Assembly (NCBI GenBank): GCA_004352715.1
Contig: SCFE01000026.1
Span: 2,354,116 to 2,418,115 of the forward strand
Reading direction: 5' to 3'
Length of the DNA: 64,000 bases
From: Hofstenia miamia
Lineage: Eukaryota; Xenacoelomorpha; Acoela
The notes beneath the pieces are model-generated. The model worked only from the letters and a program-made list of their open reading frames with translations, was not told where the DNA came from and did not search any database. The position numbers were made by a program, and so were the translations under genes. Positions 47,340 through 58,589 of this stretch are shown one piece after another; positions within the stretch are counted from its first letter, which is position 1; each line of letters begins with the position of its first letter.

Positions 47340-48470
47340 TCACCAGCATGATGTGAAAAAATGTAATACTGGTCAAGGTTAATGGTAGCATTATTTATGC
47401 CACTGTAGATACCAGAGATTCTTCTTCCATCATCAGCAAAAAGTGTTGCAACTTAATATGTGCAAGCCAAACTGATGTTGCCACTGCTTCTATTAAATTG
47501 ATAGATGTCTCTGGAGGCAAGATTCCCCTAAAAGGAAAAATCTCTGATTTGGAAATATGTGTTAACAAAGAAATATTTTCTGTTGATCTTGTCATCTTTG
47601 ATATGTCTGATCAACTGCTCCTGTATGATATTATCTTGGGAAGTGATTTTCTAGAAAGAAATAACTGTATAATAGATTACATTACTAACATGATCTCAGC
47701 CAAAGATAGCAATAACCCAACTCAGATGATGGCTGTGCCAAACTAGTTGAATTGTTAATTATTGAACCTCATCACTGGAAGTGAGTACTGATTCAGGCAG
47801 AACATGGGTACAATGGGGATGTGACGATTGCCAAGCAGTGTGGAGGATACAGGAATGTAATTCACTTATCACCCAATATGTGCCATGTGAAGAATGGAAT
47901 GACCTGCATAACAGTTCTGGCTTTCTAGTCAAATTGGATAATACCAGCATCAATATTATTGCTGTACCTGTTTGTTTAGAGAATGTTGTAAGTGCATGTG
48001 TTCCCATCTTCCATGCTATTCACAATCTTGATGATATGTCAATAAAGCCTAGGATACCTGCTGTTTTGTCAGGGTCTCACAGCCATCTAGACCTGAAAGA
48101 ACAAGATGCTTTGACTAATTTGTTACATCAGCACAGCAGCACAAAGACATGTTCAATTATGGCTCCATTAGCATGGGTAAAACCATTGATGAAGAATATG
48201 TAATCAAGACAACTACAGATAAGTCAATCTGTCTTCCAGTGTGATGAGTGCCTGAGAACCACAAAGAGAGTATGAAAAAATTCTTTACAATTTAATTGAC
48301 AATGGGATCATAAAGGCTAGTAATAGCCTCTATGTGGCTCCTACCACTTCTATCAGACAAAGTGAAAAGTACTGTTTATGTATCAATTATCAAAAGCTTA
48401 ATCATATCACCATCAAAGATGCTTACCCACTTCTTTGCATTGAAGATTTTTTTCTTGCCACTGTTGATTC
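47340..48470 (+). pseudogene. LTR retrotransposon protease and first half of reverse transcriptase, copy B
   Basis: A retropepsin starts near 47378 (VNGSIIYATVDTRDSSSII): the catalytic triad reads DTR, not DTG. It continues to YDIILGSDFLERNNCIIDY (47620-47680). A linker follows to 48203, then reverse-transcriptase motifs in shifted frames: LPV..VPENHKE, DNGIIKASNS, then INYQKLNHITIKDAYPLL (about 48380-48440). The frame breaks near 48470 where a minus-strand gag segment begins. The reverse transcriptase resumes at 50330. Confidence 0.75.
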
Positions 48471-48484
48471 TGCTCTAAGAATCT

Positions 48485-49180
48485 TTTTTTGGACTCAGAT
48501 AGTTGCTGTATGAGAGTTTTAATCTCTTTTTGGAATAGTTCACTTTGTTGATCTAATCACAATTCCATATCTATTCTGATTTCATTCAAGATGATTTTGC
48601 TCTGTCATTCCATCTCTTTGAATTGGTCTGTTAGCTGCCCTATTTCATTCCTCAAGAGTGCTTCATTTTCTTGACTTCTTTTTAACATGTCAATTATTTC
48701 CTGGGGGATTGTCTCCAGGGGTGATTGTAGAGAGTGTAATTCTGTGTTGGGGGATGAATTTTCAACAGAATATGGTGATGATGGTGTAGCTCTGGGGGTT
48801 ACTAACCTGGGTGCTGTTTTCCTTGCACTGCCTTTTTTCCTTTTGTCATTTTCATTGTTTTGTTCATAGTGGTGCCCCTTCTTGGTCATGATTCCTGAAT
48901 CTTGTTTGAGTGCACTATTTTGGGTTTAGGTAATTCTCTTTGTTGACTGTTTTACTTTTAATGTAGTTGTCTTGTTGCTTGATTTCCACTTTTCATAGAT
49001 CATGTTAAAGTGTGTGGATTGTTCCACTGAATGTTTCTTTTCATCAAAAGAAAATCCCTATGTTTTATTGTAAATCAATCTGTTTTGCTTTAGTAAGAGA
49101 AAAAAAAGAGAAATTCTTTTCCAAAGGTTGTAGTTCTTGGCTGTCACAGTTGCCATGTAACATCCTCTACCAGGCATTAT
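48485..49180 (-). pseudogene. Gag-like ORF in reverse orientation inside reverse transcriptase
   Basis: On the minus strand the gag start ATG at 49172 reads MPGRGCYMATVTAKN. After frameshifts a 94-codon open part (48889-48605) is charged and coiled-coil-like (LKRSQENEALLRNEIGQLTD). The same arrangement is seen at 43753-44340 on the plus strand. Its position splits copy B's reverse transcriptase, so it is a nested insertion or an inversion. Confidence 0.65.
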
Positions 49181-49269
49181 TACTGTTTGTCCTTTGTTAC
49201 TCCATAACATCAGTTGTATATTTGCAGGTAGGGATTTACTGCTTAGATACTGCTTAGCTTTTGTATATT

Positions 49270-50310
49270 TCTTTTAACATAACATAACTAGATTAAACTA
49301 TTCACTATTTAGGTGATGAAGCCACACAGCACTTTCTCCAATGATCAATAGTTGGCATCTGCCTGAAGCTGATCTCAACATCCAGTTTCACTTGTTAACC
49401 AAGGATGCATTTGGTTGAGTTCCACTTTCAGCTCAATAATATAACTTATGTGTAACCTATCCTAGCTTGGTGTATACTCAAGACAAGACACAATTCAGCT
49501 TAGTCTCTATTTTGTAAAAGTGTTTCATGAAAATGCATCCAGACTTGTTACTAGCTGCTCTATTAATATTACTTGTAGCCATTACCAAAATATATTGGCT
49601 TTAATAACAAGTTTAATAATTTGCAGATTCCTAACCTACATTTACTAATTAATACATGCTTGGTCACTTTATTGGTAACATTATAGTCAATAATTTGGAT
49701 CTAAAATATTATAGATATAATTCCTAGGTTTTGGTCATCTAACTGTATTTCAAATCTATTATAATTAATACATGTATGAAGTTCAATAGTCAACTAAATG
49801 AGAGAAAAACTCCTATACCTAACATAAGTGCACTTTCATGATCTGGCACAAAAACCCTAGAATTGATCTTGTGATGGATCCAGACCACTACTAAACACAA
49901 CTCATTTAGCTTGACATTCTATTAAATAATCAAACCATATTAATAGAACAATGTAAGAAATCTCAATAAATTCTTTATCAATCATTTACAATGATTCTAA
50001 TCTATTTATAGAATTTTTTGGAAAATTACATGTCAATTTAAAATTTAAACTCTTTGTCTACCAATATAGCAGGTAAAAATAATGGAAGCAACTTTGCCCC
50101 CTCAGTTTTGACAAAAGTATTATTATTGACAGATACTAATCTCTCATAATTGACACTTGTTATTACTTAGTTGCATAACACAAATTAATCTAAACTGATC
50201 ATGTAATTTTATAATATTTCTAATCATAATTCCTCTTTGATATTATTCTCCTTCTGAATCAACATTAGCAGTTTGATTGATTTGAATGATGCTACACCAG
50301 CCAATATCAG
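49270..50310. repeat. Dispersed LTR/leader module, copy 1
   Basis: About 900 bp shared with 57430-58330 (same orientation) and 59560-60115 (inverted). Shared blocks include ATAATGGAAG, TCCTAGGTTTTGG, GATCCAGACCACTA and TTTAGCTTGACATT. In two of the three copies it directly precedes a leader and gag start, so it is probably the LTR and 5' leader of a subfamily. Confidence 0.65.
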
Positions 50311-50329
50311 TTCTTTTCCTTCTTTAATC

Positions 50330-51320
50330 TATGCAAGGTATACTGGCAAGTGCCAATGCAACCATTTGACATTCTGAAAACTGCTTTTATCTCTCCTTAT
50401 GGCTTGTACATGTGGAAATACATGCATTTGGACCTTTCAGTATTATGTGAAAAAAATTTTAAAAAATGGAATGAACATGCTAGAGCAAGGAATTTCCACC
50501 TGTGTTAATGACATTCTAGTGGCTAGTCACACCTTTGAAGAGCATCTTGACAAACTGAGCCAAACCCTAGATCTTTTAAGCAACACTGGTTTGAAAGTAA
50601 ATAGAAACAAATGCTCCCTCATCCAGAAACCAGTTGTTTTCCTTGGCCATATCATTCAGCACAACAAAATCTCAATCAAGAATAATGTGAAGGATTTCTT
50701 GGACAAAATTAAAGCACTAAAGACTTGGAAAGCTGTGCAACATCTGATAGGATTCCTCAATTACTATGGGATATTTATCCCTGAGCTCACCAATAAGACC
50801 TGGCACACATCTTAGTTGCTAAGAAAGAGTGTTGATTTCAAGTGGACATGGCAGGAACAGGAAGAGCTGGAGAATTTAAAAAAAGAACTAAGGAAAATTC
50901 CCAGTCTTAATACTCCAGACTATACTAAGCAATTCATTATCAATTGTGATGCTAGTACTGTTGCTATCAGTGGAATATTGAGCCAGGTGGTCAATGGAGT
51001 TGAGAGTCCTGTGCAGTATTTCAGCAGGAAATTGAAACCATCTGAAATGAATTACAGAGCCACTAAGCATGAGATGCTTGCCCTCATCAAATCTTTAAAG
51101 AGGTTTCAGTATTTTATCCTGGGTGGTTTGTCATACATTTTGATAACAGTGCTCTCACCTGGCTCAAGAAGTTTTCTGGTGAAAAGTCAAACATCTTTGC
51201 TTACTGGATAAAGTTTCTGAAATATTTCTCATTCTCAATTAAGCACTGCCTTGGCCACCTTCATTTTAATGCTGATAATTGGACTGCTCTGCAAAGCTAT
51301 GAGTATGATCTAAAGAAGCC
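50330..51320 (+). pseudogene. Reverse transcriptase second half and RNase H, copy B
   Basis: Motifs in order: VYWQVPMQPFDILKTAFISP (about 50340), then CVNDILVASHTFEEHL, where the YVDD active site has become CVND, then CSLIQKPVVFLGHIIQH and LIGFLNYYGIF. A stop (50813) separates this from RNase H, which reads FIINCDASTVAISGIL, then VQYFSRKLKPSEMNYRATK and HEMLALIKSLKRFQYFI. The order is that of Ty3/gypsy pol. Confidence 0.85.
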
Positions 51321-52545
51321 CAACAGATAGAAGACAAAGTTTGGGTTCATACCCACCACAGAATACAACCATCTACACAAAATCCATTCTGACGGCCAGG
51401 GCAGGTCAGTTTTGTCCATAATGTTAAAAGAAAAGATTACCATACATCAAATTGCCAAATCTCAACATTATGACAAGGTGCTGTGTGTGAGATAATCCAA
51501 AAAATCAAGAAACCATCAATTACATTAAGTCTGCTCACAAACAGATATTTTTGATGATATAATTAGAAGCTAAATAACAAAGGACTTCTTTACACAAAGA
51601 GCCACACTAATCACCTAGCTATTCTCAAATATTTCTGTTGTAATGTGATCTGAAAAGTACATGACAGGGGGCATCTCAGCATCAACCAGATGAAAAACAC
51701 ATTTAATGCCTAGTACATCACCATCAAGGTGTGGTCAGCTATGGTTGACATCATTGATAAGTGTGAAACCTGCCTGCTCCAGTCTAATAGCCATTTTCTG
51801 GAAAACCAACAGGCAGAGAGAATTAACAAAATTGTCCACATGGACCTTGAACAGTTGTTCAGAGATGACAATGGTTATCATTATTTACTAGTGCTAATAG
51901 ATCACTTTACTGAATATGCTAGGAAGAATGTCATCAAAATGGTGGAGTAATTTTATAATACTTCTGTTCACTCTATGACTGGGGTCAGCTCCTTCAATGC
52001 CATGTTTGGCCTGGAAGCCAGCACACCTCTCTTGATGATGTATCAGAATTACCACAAGAAAGCCTTAGAAAAGTATGTTAAACAAATGATATGTGACATG
52101 AATGAAGACCACTTCGCAGTGTGCCACAACACTAATGCATTGGTCAGGAGACAAAAGTGCACTTTTAATAAAAAACTATATGGTGAGCCCCACAAAAGTG
52201 GAGATAAATTCTTTGCCTATTTTCCTTATCAAATTTGCAATGAAAGAGAGGTAAGGAAACTTGCACACAATTTACAAGGGCCATTTACAATCAAAAAGGC
52301 ATTAGATCACAATACATATGTTTTAAATAACAGTAAAAAAGTTTTTTTAATGCCTCAAGTAGGTCATTAACAACATTGAAAACATCATCCTAGATGACAA
52401 TAGTGACTTAACTTTAATAGATAATTGTATTGATGTTTACAAACAATTGGACAACCTCACTGAATTTAGTGAGGATGAGTTTGATGACATCAAATTTGAT
52501 GAAAGTTGTGATGAAACTATCAATAATATTAATACTTGAGTAATA
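51321..52545 (+). pseudogene. Integrase and pol C-terminus, copy B
   Basis: A zinc-finger remnant DIIDKCETCLL (about 51745) leads to HMDLEQLFRDDNGYHYLLVL and DHFTEYARK, the start of the integrase core with its first Asp. Most of the core is then deleted. A C-terminal part resumes (51975-52370) with TGVSSFNAMFGLEASTPLLM, KLYGEPHKSGDKFFAY and LQGPFTIKKAL. The tail at 52380-52540 has an acidic segment YKQLDNLTEFSEDEFDD matching YEKYDNLTSFSEDEFSD at 57130-57432. Confidence 0.8.
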
Positions 52546-52730
52546 CCCCAACATAGGGCTAAAAATACAAGTAGGTCAACAAATGACTTGGTGACTAGGA
52601 AAGCTGCAGAAGATCAAAGCATCCCATTCCCAACACTATGTGGGGGATAAATGCCTCCACATGATTAGGAGGGGTAGCAACTCCAGGTAAAAACTTTAAT
52701 TTAAATTTATTTATAAAATCTTTCAGTGAT

Positions 52731-52985
52731 TTGGCTAGTATAGGGGACCCACATAGTGACTCAATAACTCCCCTAAACTCCCAGTCTTCCCACTTGGAAT
52801 CCACCAGTTTTCCTTCAATGGTTAGGTCTAGTCAGTCAAAAGAAAGAAATAGCAATTTATCCAAGATTGGTGACAAGATACTTCATCTATGCTTTACTGC
52901 TACCCAACAGGCCACAAAGTTCATATGGGACAACCTATCAGAAATTATAAAGAATGGGGTGATGCTATTGGAGGAGCAATTGTAG
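52731..52985 (+). pseudogene. Third ORF after pol, N-terminal part, copy B
   Basis: 84 codons. Shares the block QSKERNSNLSKIGDKILHL and FIWDNLSE with the ORF3 proteins at 56312-56770 and 38475-38723. It follows the pol C-terminus by about 190 bp and is cut off where the inverted leader/LTR begins (about 53000). Function is unknown. No transmembrane segment or signal peptide is visible, so it is not an obvious envelope. Confidence 0.6.
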
Positions 52986-53004
52986 ATTTGGTGGCTGGGA
53001 GGAA

Positions 53005-53376
53005 AACTTAGCTAGAAACTTAATTGACTCCACAAAAGGTTTGAATAGCATTTACTGAACAGCCACAATTCCGAGAAACAGGTTAACAGAGAACTTATAA
53101 CATATAGATCTAACATTGGTAATTCATCCAAGTAACAGAACTACTTTTAGGTAAGAACCAAGATGACCAATTCCTATGGCTTCCAGCCAAAGTGGAACAT
53201 CCAGAAGTAAAGTGCTTAACCTATTGACTGGTGCTACCCTATTTGTCTCACTTGATTAATTTCTATCTCACTTCAAAAATACAGACTCTCATTTTCATTG
53301 TTATCTCTCAGCTCACTATTAAATAATCTGTAATTGCCAGATATTTGTGCTAGCCAACAGCATGGTATCATCACAG
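53005..53376 (-). repeat. Inverted copy of the LTR-B leader
   Basis: Reverse complement of the leader at 43289-43665, with small differences. It joins the plus-strand ORF3 remnant at its inner end. Confidence 0.75.
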
Positions 53377-53912
53377 TGTAAGGTTTTATAAGTGCATGTA
53401 CGTGTTGAAATACGAACGAGAGATTTATTATTTCCTTATAAATAACCATATACGTAACTTAATGGACCACAATTCAGACTGGGTAGTCAAAGGACCCCCA
53501 GAAGCAACGTGTTGCACTGTGCTTGTGAAAGCACTCCTGAATTGTTGCCGACTTAAGCAATAAGTTTCATTTAAAGTAATAAATAAATAAATAAGAAATA
53601 CAACGGTAAAGACGGCAGTTAAGAGTAGACAAAGTCTATTGAACATTCGCTACAGTTGTCTCAGCTTATATACAAAAATTATTATCATTACCTGCCTTTG
53701 TTTACAACTTTTTGATAGCAACGTAGTTTAACATGATCAATCTTAAATTCCCTCGCAAAATTAAATTTGAGCAAAATAAAAGCACCAACGAGGGGACATC
53801 AATTAAACAATAACAAACTAAGATCAAAATTAATCGATACGTCATGGTGACGTAATAATACAAAGATGTAATCGAAAGAATAAATTCAACAGAATCCCCG
53901 AGCGACTCTACA
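53377..53912 (-). repeat. LTR type B, right copy (536 bp)
   Basis: Reverse complement of 42753-43288 with the same length. Reads TGTAAGG...GACTCTACA on the plus strand. It differs from the partial copy at 54929-55197 at several positions, so they are separate copies rather than one sequence counted twice. Confidence 0.85.
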
Positions 53913-53928
53913 TTAGATTGATTTGGAT

Positions 53929-54928
53929 NNNNNNNNNNNNNNNNNNNNNNNNNNNNNNNNNNNNNNNNNNNNNNNNNNNNNNNNNNNNNNNNNNNNNNNN
54001 NNNNNNNNNNNNNNNNNNNNNNNNNNNNNNNNNNNNNNNNNNNNNNNNNNNNNNNNNNNNNNNNNNNNNNNNNNNNNNNNNNNNNNNNNNNNNNNNNNNN
54101 NNNNNNNNNNNNNNNNNNNNNNNNNNNNNNNNNNNNNNNNNNNNNNNNNNNNNNNNNNNNNNNNNNNNNNNNNNNNNNNNNNNNNNNNNNNNNNNNNNNN
54201 NNNNNNNNNNNNNNNNNNNNNNNNNNNNNNNNNNNNNNNNNNNNNNNNNNNNNNNNNNNNNNNNNNNNNNNNNNNNNNNNNNNNNNNNNNNNNNNNNNNN
54301 NNNNNNNNNNNNNNNNNNNNNNNNNNNNNNNNNNNNNNNNNNNNNNNNNNNNNNNNNNNNNNNNNNNNNNNNNNNNNNNNNNNNNNNNNNNNNNNNNNNN
54401 NNNNNNNNNNNNNNNNNNNNNNNNNNNNNNNNNNNNNNNNNNNNNNNNNNNNNNNNNNNNNNNNNNNNNNNNNNNNNNNNNNNNNNNNNNNNNNNNNNNN
54501 NNNNNNNNNNNNNNNNNNNNNNNNNNNNNNNNNNNNNNNNNNNNNNNNNNNNNNNNNNNNNNNNNNNNNNNNNNNNNNNNNNNNNNNNNNNNNNNNNNNN
54601 NNNNNNNNNNNNNNNNNNNNNNNNNNNNNNNNNNNNNNNNNNNNNNNNNNNNNNNNNNNNNNNNNNNNNNNNNNNNNNNNNNNNNNNNNNNNNNNNNNNN
54701 NNNNNNNNNNNNNNNNNNNNNNNNNNNNNNNNNNNNNNNNNNNNNNNNNNNNNNNNNNNNNNNNNNNNNNNNNNNNNNNNNNNNNNNNNNNNNNNNNNNN
54801 NNNNNNNNNNNNNNNNNNNNNNNNNNNNNNNNNNNNNNNNNNNNNNNNNNNNNNNNNNNNNNNNNNNNNNNNNNNNNNNNNNNNNNNNNNNNNNNNNNNN
54901 NNNNNNNNNNNNNNNNNNNNNNNNNNNN
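53929..54928. other. Assembly gap, exactly 1000 N
   Basis: Placeholder gap between two LTR-B sequences. Repeat collapse is the likely cause. Confidence 0.99.
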
Positions 54929-55197
54929 CATTTGCTACAGTTGTCTCAGCTTATATACAAAAATTATTATCATTACCTGCCTTTGTTTACAACTTTTTGA
55001 TAGCAACGTAGTTTAACATGATCAATCTTAAATTCCCTCGCAAAATTAAATTTGAGCAAAATAAAAGCACCAGCGAGGGGACATCAATTAAACAATAACA
55101 AACTAAGATCGAAATTAATCGATACGTGATGGTGACGTAATAATACAAAGATGTAATCGAAAGAATAAATTAAACAGAATCCCCAAGTGACTCTACA
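54929..55197 (-). repeat. LTR type B, partial third copy
   Basis: 269 bp from the TATA side to the GTGACTCTACA end, closer to the left copy 42753-43020 than to 53640-53912. It emerges from the gap. Confidence 0.85.
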
Positions 55198-55438
55198 AAA
55201 TGTGTACAAAAGTTTTGATGAAGATTTCAACCTCACAAACCTTAATCAGGTTATGAATGATTGGAAGGACATCCAGGCATATGAGTGTGTCAATGTTGAT
55301 TTCACTGGCTTACTCATTATGCATTTATTGCAAGTCATCAAAGTGCAAGATCCTCAGATCATAGAGAAAAATGATAGAAGAAACACAGCAATTAGTGTCC
55401 TGGCCTCCAATTTGTCTATTACCATATCCTTAAATTGA
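55198..55438 (+). pseudogene. Fragment of the third ORF between two LTRs, right copy
   Basis: Same peptide as 42512-42752 in inverted orientation, with no residue differences over the shared 80 codons. It is part of the large inverted repeat. Confidence 0.75.
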
Positions 55439-55450
55439 TCAAGAGTGGTG

Positions 55451-55989
55451 TGTAGAGTCACTATGAGACCTTCCTGTTGTTATTTTTAATATTTTCTCGT
55501 CCTATTGACTTTACTATGTCAACCCCCAGATGACACAACAGTGATGCAATTTTGTAATTTGTGGTGCTATTTAATTATTGTCCCCTCAATTATGCAGCAA
55601 ATTTCATTGCTTGATTAAATTTATGGGGGAATTGAATTGCAAAGTGTAAACAAATTGCTGGTACTAGTAAAAGCTTTCATAAATGTGATTGCAACTGTAA
55701 ATGAGTGAATTAATGTTATCTCACTAAAACTGTGTTTTATTCTCTGCTTGATATTGATTAAGTATTTTTTTGATTATGATAGAGAAAGCTACCAGTGATA
55801 ATTTAGGAATCCCTCCTCTGATCAAAGGATGACAAACAGTTCTTAAAACAGTTGCAGCCCAAATTATTGTAACATCAAATTAGCAATAGCAACCTGAGAT
55901 CAAAAATAAATACTGACGTCATAGTGACGTAGAAATACAAAATAAATTTTAAAGAATAAAATCAACAGAAGTCCCCAAGTGACTCTACA
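55451..55989. repeat. LTR type A, right copy (539 bp)
   Basis: Inverted, near-identical counterpart of 41961-42499, again bounded by TGTAGAGTCAC and GTGACTCTACA. On the minus strand it follows a polypurine tract (GAGCAAGAGGGGG, 55991-56003) and the ORF3 stop at 56008, which marks it as the 3' LTR of the minus-strand copy C. Confidence 0.85.
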
Positions 55990-56003
55990 CGCCCCCTCTT
56001 GCT
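55990..56003 (-). promoter_or_regulatory. Polypurine tract before the 3' LTR
   Basis: Purine-rich GAGCAAGAGGGGG-type run on the minus strand, next to the first base of LTR A. This is where plus-strand DNA synthesis is primed in LTR retrotransposons. Confidence 0.65.
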
Positions 56004-56007
56004 CAAA

Positions 56008-56770
56008 TTAATTTTGGTGCAGAACATCAATAACCAACTTCTGATCGACGGCTAGATGGTATGATGGCACTCTTTGACACAGAAGTAAATCAGTATATAT
56101 GAGGCTCGTGGAATGTGAAGAGACAGGAGCATAATCATCTTTTGATAATATTAAGAAATTCTCCATACGAAAATGTAGGTGTTCTATTGGTTCAGGTACT
56201 GAAGTTTCATACTTGCCACAGACTATTAGATGAATGCCCTCAACTTTGGTGATGCAATAAGCAATCTCAATTTGTTCCAATTATGTCCTCTGATTGTATT
56301 TTGGAGATCCTCTAAAAGTAAATAACGAGAAGGTTTTTGAAATCTATGTTTATGCACTCAAAACTATCAATGGTTTTGCCACTATTCAGGAACTGACATA
56401 GACTGTATTTGTTGAAGTCGTCATCAATAAATGTGTGCACTGTGCTGCGCCAGTACAAACGACTTAAAGTCTCCATCATCCTGGAATCGTAAGCAATAAT
56501 TGTGTTAATTTTGGGGCGACGGGATGCGTCTATGATGAAAGGGATGACGTTGATGGAGCAAGTCATGTTGCGTCCGTTGTAGGTATGGTGGAGTTGATCT
56601 TTTGTCTCCTCTGATATATTATCGCGGATAATGGCTATGGCTTTTCTGGTTGCAATATAGTAAGGGTGCAACATTTCATCACCAACTTTAGATAGTTTTT
56701 GTCTTCTCTCTTCTGTCTTCTGTGATCTTATAGTGGAAGTAGCTGTGGAAGAGGTCGAAGGGGCTATCAA
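56008..56770 (-). pseudogene. Third ORF after pol, longest copy (C), one frameshift
   Basis: Two minus-strand frames (56770-56312, 152 codons; 56280-56008, 90 codons) make up most of this protein, with a break near 56300. N-terminal: a Ser/Thr-rich stretch, then RRQKLSKVGDEMLHPYYIAT, then a helical region and GRNMTCSINVIPFIID. Middle: FIDDDFNKYSLCQFL and SFECINIDFKNLL. C-terminal: EIAYCITKVEGIHLIVCGKY to YHLAVDQKLVIDVLHQN. It lies between the pol C-terminus (57130-57432) and a 3' LTR. I do not recognise the family. Confidence 0.6.
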
Positions 56771-57129
56771 GTCGCTCGTATGGGGGTTTTTACAAGTTGT
56801 AAAGCTCTAAAGGGTACTCTCGAATCAAAAGTTTTTAAAGTAGGGGTTGCCAGCTCCTCTCATGCACATGGGGAAACGTGTCTCTCCATGTAGGGGCGAG
56901 ATTTTGAGGGCGTCATGGTAACTGCTGTTGGCTCTCTGAGTCATGGAGCAATGTGTCACCCACATGAAATCAGACTCTTCTCGGCACCTTCCTGACGTAC
57001 TCTTTTTCTTGCACGGGCCTCAGCAAGCAGAGAAACATGTCTCCCATGCCTAGGTGAGGCATCTCATTCAAGTTGGCTACCGTCCATCCTCCTTCTCACT
57101 CAGCGGTGGACAGATGGAGCTGGTGACTC

Positions 57130-57432
57130 TCATTTGCGATTTATTGGTTTCATTTGAAATGCAGTTATAAGATTTAAATCCCAAATGTTGGGATCATAAG
57201 TAGTTCTCACCCTTCTCGGGGGAAGAGTATGTGATTCTAAGTTCTCAGTATTAACATTATCACAGTTGTACTCAGTGTCGGAAAATTCATCCTCAGAAAA
57301 GCTAGTTAAATTATCATATTTTTCATATACATCAACACCTTTGTCTACTAACATAAATTTGTTATTATCATCTATAATCACATGTTCTATATCTTTTATA
57401 GCTCTTTTAAGATCCACTTGTTTGAGTTTCAC
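57130..57432 (-). pseudogene. Pol C-terminal tail, copy C
   Basis: 100 codons, acidic, starting KLKQVDLKRAIKDIEHVI, then YEKYDNLTSFSEDEFSD, and a basic LPPRRVRTTYDPNIWDL. It matches the tail after integrase in copy B (52380-52540). The rest of copy C's pol is missing because the module at 57430 replaces it. Confidence 0.6.
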
Positions 57433-58330
57433 TTCTCAGCTCATTGATATAACTTATGTGTACCTTATCCTAGCCTAGTGCATACTCAGGACAAGACACA
57501 ACTCAACTTAAACTCTATTTGTAAAAGTGTTTTGTATTCATGCAACCTGACTTGTCACTAGCTGCATAATTAATATTACATCTAGCAATTACCAAAATAT
57601 GTTGGCTTTAATAACTAGTTTACTATACCACAGCTTCCTAACTTACATTTAATAATTACTACATGCTTGGTCACATTATCAGTCACATTATTGTCATTAA
57701 TTCTGATATAAAACAATATAAATATAAATCCTAGGTTTTGGCTTACTGCCTGCATTTTGAGCTTGCTTTGTTTAATACATGTAGATAATGATCAGCAGTC
57801 AACTAAATGGGAATAAAATGCCTATACCTAGCTTAAGTGCACTTTTGTGGTCTAGCACAAAGACCCTTGAATCATTCCTGTGATTGATCCAGACCACTAT
57901 TGAACACAACTAATTTAGCTTGACATTGTATTAAATATTCAAACAAAGAAACAATATAAGAATTCCAAAGAAATTTCTTTATGAATTGTTTACAAGAATT
58001 TTAATCAATTTATAGTAGCTTGAAATAGTACCTGTCAGTTTTAAATTTAAAGCATTTGTCTTATAGGATGGCGCCTAAAATAATGGAAGTGATTTTGCCC
58101 CCTTTGTTTAGTCAAATTATTAGTATCAACAAATACTAATTCATAATTAATTACACTGATTTTACATGGTTGCATTGTACAAATTAATCTAAGCTGATCA
58201 TAACTTTATACAATATATTTTAATCATAATCATTTTCGATCATATTCTTCTTATTCTTCTTAATTGAGGTTAGAAACTTATGATTTATTTGGATGATGCT
58301 ACATAAGCATTTATTATGATAAGTAACATA
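57430..58330. repeat. Dispersed LTR/leader module, copy 2
   Basis: Homologous to 49380-50310 in the same orientation, with scattered substitutions and indels. Confidence 0.65.
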
Positions 58331-58589
58331 ATGCCTAAAAAGGGGGTTAGTCTAGAATTGGCGGGTTGCGTCTAGCAGCTCAAGTGGAACAAGGTTGCAA
58401 AGAATTACCATTGCTGAGAGCAGCCTGTATTCTAACAAAACAAATGAAGATTGGTAGTTCACCAATTTCACAGTAGAAAAAAGAACTGATGCCATTTCCA
58501 AGAAGGCATTCCAGCTAGTGACCAATTTACATGGCATCTTGCTGAAGCTAAATCTTTTGAAACTATCCATCCAAGGTGCTAATTGTGTG

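Noticed and set aside
53702-55011. Long open frames of 360-409 codons around the second gap
   Set aside because: They also run through N, and the flanks are LTR sequence.
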